Assembly: GCA_905215815.1 (NCBI GenBank)
Contig: CAJMRN010000010.1
Location: forward strand, 1-35,627
Length of the DNA stretch: 35,627 bases
From: an uncultured bacterium
GTDB lineage: Bacteria; Actinomycetota; Coriobacteriia; Coriobacteriales; Coriobacteriaceae
Direction: 5' to 3'
Shown: positions 33,232-35,627 of the stretch, one piece after another
Numbering within the stretch: position 1 is the first letter of the stretch
Layout: each line of letters begins with the position of its first letter
Notes under the pieces: model-generated
Seen by the model: the letters and a program-made list of their open reading frames with translations, nothing else
Databases searched by the model: none
What the model was told of the DNA's origin: nothing
Program-made: the position numbers and the translations under genes

Positions 33232-33951
33232 ATGAAGGGCTTTGTTGCCGAGAATTCGTTTTGGGAGCTGTTTCCACAGGCGGCGGTCGGCGTCGTGGTC
33301 ATAAAGGGCATGAAGCCCGCGGCTCAGATTCCCCAGGAGGACGTGGATGCCATTGCCGCGTTGCTCGACCGCGCCAATATCGAAGCGGAGCGTCACCTGA
33401 CGAGCGATACCATCAGCGAGAACGCGCCGGTGAAGGCTTGGCGTGACGCGTACCGGCTGTTCAAGACTAAAAAGGGCGCCCGCTGCTCGATCGAGAACTT
33501 GCTCAAACGCGTGCTCAAAGGCAAGCCGGTGGGCCACATTACGCCCGCGGTGGACATCTATAACACGGTGTCGCTGACCTACGCGCTGCCCGTGGGAGGC
33601 GAGGATCTGCATGCGATTGAGGGAGACCTTCGCTTGAAGGTGACCGACGGCGGCGACGCGTTCTTGCCACTTGGCGAGGAGGCGGATGATCCGACGCTGC
33701 CCGGTGAGCTTGCTTATATCGATGATGCGGGCGCCGTGTGCCGTTGCTGGAACTGGCGCGATGGCGTTCGCACGGCGCTGTCCGACGATTCGGCGGACGC
33801 ATTTCTGGCGATTGAGTGCGTGGAGCCCGAGCGGATGGGGGATTGCCAGGCCGCCATCGATCGCTTGGCCGAGCTGCTCGAGAGCTATCTGGGAGCGACG
33901 GTTGTCGTTAAGACGCTTGTGACCCGCGACAATCCCTGCGTGGAGCTGTAG
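33232..33951 (+). CDS. Free-standing B3/B4 (tRNA-editing-like) domain protein
   Basis: This 239-residue cytosolic protein resembles the B3/B4 editing domain of phenylalanyl-tRNA synthetase beta chain. Key stretches are WRDAYRLFKTKKGARCSIENLLKRV, ITPAVDIYNTVSLTYALPVGGED and CWNWRDGVRTALSDDS, seen in stand-alone B3/B4 proteins. Such proteins are thought to deacylate mischarged tRNA or bind amino acids, but this one is untested. The ATG at 33232 follows AGGGAGAG; an in-frame ATG at 33217 lies before that site. A candidate structured leader precedes it. Confidence 0.82.
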   Translation: MKGFVAENSFWELFPQAAVGVVVIKGMKPAAQIPQEDVDAIAALLDRANIEAERHLTSDTISENAPVKAWRDAYRLFKTKKGARCSIENLLKRVLKGKPVGHITPAVDIYNTVSLTYALPVGGEDLHAIEGDLRLKVTDGGDAFLPLGEEADDPTLPGELAYIDDAGAVCRCWNWRDGVRTALSDDSADAFLAIECVEPERMGDCQAAIDRLAELLESYLGATVVVKTLVTRDNPCVEL

Positions 33952-33979
33952 CGGCGCCTAGAACCTATTGATGCCCCAG

Positions 33980-34018
33980 ACCACCACAAAGGTGCCTGTC
34001 CCCTTTGTGGTGGTTTTT
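33980..34018 (+). terminator. ACCACCACAAAGG repeat, copy 4, likely terminator
   Basis: Arms ACCACCACAAAGG and CCTTTGTGGTGGT with a TGCCTGTCC core are followed by TTTTT. It is 28 nt past the B3/B4 gene and looks like a full intrinsic terminator. Confidence 0.88.
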
Positions 34019-34121
34019 ATGTTGATGGGTTAACAATTGGGTCGCGTGGAGGCGGCAGTCGCTGAGTACGGCTAAGATGTTTACCCGTTAGCATCATGCA
34101 AGCGAAAGGCGGTCGTCTCCC

Positions 34122-34571
34122 ATGCAGCAGAACGACGAGACACGTTTCGAGGATTTTGTCGGACTGATTAGCGGGCTGTACAAGGAGATTCAGCGTATCA
34201 AGACGTCCGAGGGCGCAAGGCTGGGCCTCAAGGGCTCCGACGTTATGTGCCTGTACTACCTGGAGCGCAGCAAGGACGGCATGACCGGCGCCGATCTGGC
34301 TCGCGTGGCCGGCGTGACGCGCGCTGCCGTTTCGCGCACGCTGGCGCACCTGGAGGAGGGCGGCTTTGTCGAGGTTGATGACTCGGGCGATGCTGCCGTC
34401 AAGTACCGCGCACCGGTTCGCCTGACCACGCTGGGTGGCGAGAGCATGAACGAGGCCGACCGTATCATCCACGACGTGCTCGACACCACCGGTAAGGCCA
34501 TGGGCGTGGAGCAGCGCGAGCAGATGTATGCGTCGCTGCGTACGATTCTCAACACCCTGCGTGAGATCTAA
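34122..34571 (+). CDS. MarR-family transcriptional regulator
   Basis: This 149-residue protein has a winged helix (about residues 38-105): LKGSDVMCLYYLERS, TGADLARVAGVTRAAVSRTLAHLEEGGFVE as helix-turn-helix, and RLTTLGGESMNEAD after the wing. N- and C-terminal helices form the dimer part. MarR proteins usually repress nearby genes and respond to small ligands. The ATG at 34122 follows CGAAAGGCGG. DegV lies 119 nt downstream in the same direction and could be a target. Confidence 0.88.
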   Translation: MQQNDETRFEDFVGLISGLYKEIQRIKTSEGARLGLKGSDVMCLYYLERSKDGMTGADLARVAGVTRAAVSRTLAHLEEGGFVEVDDSGDAAVKYRAPVRLTTLGGESMNEADRIIHDVLDTTGKAMGVEQREQMYASLRTILNTLREI

Positions 34572-34690
34572 GGCCGCCAAGGCATTTGCTTCCCATTAAC
34601 AACTGCATAGTCCCGTTTGAGCGCGTATACCGTGCCGGGGCAATGCTGTCTAAATTCCCCGCGCGAGACCTGCGCAAGAAAGGATTTGTT

Positions 34691-35545
34691 ATGTCCGTCC
34701 GCATTATTACCGATTCCGCAAGCGATATGTCGCCGGCGGAGCACCCCGCTCTGCGTGTTCTGCCGCTGTCCGTCACCTTTGGCACCGATGTGTACATGGA
34801 TGGCGTCGACATCGATCACCAGCGCTTTTACGAGATGCTCGTGGAGCGCGATGAGCTGCCCAAGACCGGCCAGGTCAACCCGTACGCGTTTTCGCAGGCG
34901 ATTGCCGAGGCGCGTGAGGCCGGCGACGAGGCCGTGATTATTACCGTGGGCGCCAAGCTTTCGGGCACCAATCAGAGCGCCCGTACCGCACTTGCCGAGG
35001 CGCCGGGCGGCGACGTGTTCGTCGTGGACAGCAATAACGTGACCTTGGGAGAGCGCGTGCTGGTCGAGTATGCGCTGCGCCTGGTGGATGAGGGCCGTAG
35101 TGCGGCCCAGATCGCGGCGGCTGTCGAGGCCGTGCGCGACCGCGTGGTGGTTATCGGCCTGCTCGAGACGCTGGAGTATCTGGTGCGTGGCGGTCGTCTG
35201 TCTGCTGCGGCCGGCGCCGTGGGTACGCTGCTCAACGTGAAGCCGGTCGTGGCCGCCGAGGACGGCCTCATCGTGCAGCTGGGCAAGGCGCGCGGTTCCA
35301 AAAACGGTCGAAACCTGTTGAACCAGAAGGTCGAGCAGGCGGGCGGCGTCGACTTCTCCATGCCGCTGGCGCTCGGCTATACGGGTCTTTCGGATGCGGT
35401 GCTCAAGAAGTATATCGAGGACAGCGCGGCGCTGTGGGCTGGCCATGCCGAGGGCGAACTGCCCGTTCACACCATCGGCGCCACCATCGGCACCCACGTA
35501 GGCCCCGGTGCCGTAGCCGTAGCCTTCTTCCAACCCGCCAACTAA
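34691..35545 (+). CDS. DegV-family fatty-acid-binding protein
   Basis: This 284-residue cytosolic protein starts with RIITDSASDMSP, the family's opening, and has VTFGTDVYMDGVDID, TVGAKLSGTNQSA and VIGLLETLEYLVRGGRLSAAAG, all diagnostic. DegV/FakB proteins bind fatty acids; FakB forms present them to the kinase FakA for phospholipid synthesis. No fakA is visible here. The ATG at 34691 follows AAGAAAGGA; a longer in-frame start lies upstream without such a site. A repeat follows 13 nt after the stop. Confidence 0.93.
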   Translation: MSVRIITDSASDMSPAEHPALRVLPLSVTFGTDVYMDGVDIDHQRFYEMLVERDELPKTGQVNPYAFSQAIAEAREAGDEAVIITVGAKLSGTNQSARTALAEAPGGDVFVVDSNNVTLGERVLVEYALRLVDEGRSAAQIAAAVEAVRDRVVVIGLLETLEYLVRGGRLSAAAGAVGTLLNVKPVVAAEDGLIVQLGKARGSKNGRNLLNQKVEQAGGVDFSMPLALGYTGLSDAVLKKYIEDSAALWAGHAEGELPVHTIGATIGTHVGPGAVAVAFFQPAN

Positions 35546-35558
35546 CCGACTTGCCATA

Positions 35559-35578
35559 AACCACCACAAAGGGGACAG
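35559..35578. repeat. ACCACCACAAAGG repeat, copy 5, cut short
   Basis: The left arm and core (ACCACCACAAAGG then GGACAG) match copies 1 and 3, but the expected right arm is missing. Instead an IS3-like end sequence begins at 35579. Confidence 0.8.
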
Positions 35579-35627
35579 TGAACTGCGCCCCGAAACTTGG
35601 ACTGAATAAATAGCGACTACGCCGCAA
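35579..35627 (+). mobile_element. Probable left end of an IS3-family element (partial)
   Basis: The sequence from 35579 starts TG and reads TGAACTGCGCCCC then GAAACTTGGAC, the pattern of IS3-family terminal repeats (TG, C-rich run, A-rich run, TTGGAC). The transposase genes would lie beyond the window. The call rests on this terminal pattern and on the interruption of the palindrome just before it. Confidence 0.55.

Noticed and set aside
3661..35578. CRISPR array from the ACCACCACAAAGG repeats
   Set aside because: Copies are kilobases apart with no spacers and no cas genes; they are dispersed palindromes.

Overview
The window looks like chromosomal DNA of a high-GC anaerobic actinobacterium of the class Coriobacteriia, most like Collinsella. 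This is inferred from the gene set (ATP-type PEP carboxykinase, lactate permease, DegV, short SerA, DUF1015-type protein), the GC-rich codon use and the many palindromic intergenic repeats. No rRNA, tRNA or CRISPR array was seen, so the name is not proven.

Layout. 1-3550 is the high-affinity phosphate importer pstS(partial)-pstC-pstA-pstB, closed by a strong terminator; no phoU follows. 3756-6392 is a two-gene unit: a Uup-like ABC-F ATPase and a Cof-type HAD phosphatase. 6605-12538 is a metal-homeostasis block. It holds a DtxR/MntR-family regulator, a zinc/cadmium efflux operon on the minus strand (ArsR-type sensor, free-standing HMA metallochaperone, P1B ATPase) and a His-rich ArsP_2-type transporter, with a DEDDh exonuclease between. 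12704-16782 carries small housekeeping or unknown genes: a UPF0178 protein, a DUF308 membrane protein, a nitroreductase, two tandem histidine phosphatases and a short DUF1015-like protein. 16822-21954 holds an M20 peptidase, a Coriobacteriia-type unknown protein with a nuclease-like C-terminus, and serC-serA for serine synthesis. 22096-24187 is an AT-richer two-gene cassette coupling a dCTPase/MazG-like hydrolase to a GIY-YIG plus DUF2075 helicase; this is the best candidate for an undescribed, possibly defensive, system. 24302-31055 has a tiny acidic protein, a K+/H+ antiporter, a metallophosphatase, a polysaccharide-flippase-like protein and L-lactate permease. 31334-35545 has pckA, a free-standing B3/B4 tRNA-editing-like protein, a MarR regulator and DegV.

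Regulation readable in the DNA. Three near-identical ArsR-type operators lie in the zinc operon, one of them exactly between a TTGACA and a TATACT box. A repeated GGNCAACTA-type element lies upstream of both the DtxR-family regulator and the ArsP_2 transporter. Two perfect palindromes bracket the putative -10 box of pckA.

Repeats. At least four families of palindromic intergenic elements are present. One is an ACCACCACAAAGG terminator-like palindrome found five times just after plus-strand genes; its last copy appears cut by the left end of an IS3-type element running off the window. Another is a GGGACGTTCC/GGGACACTCC family in two places. Two MITE-like inverted-repeat units lie at 19319-19508 and 27520-27642. 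There are also large single palindromes at 7131-7257 and 24563-24623.
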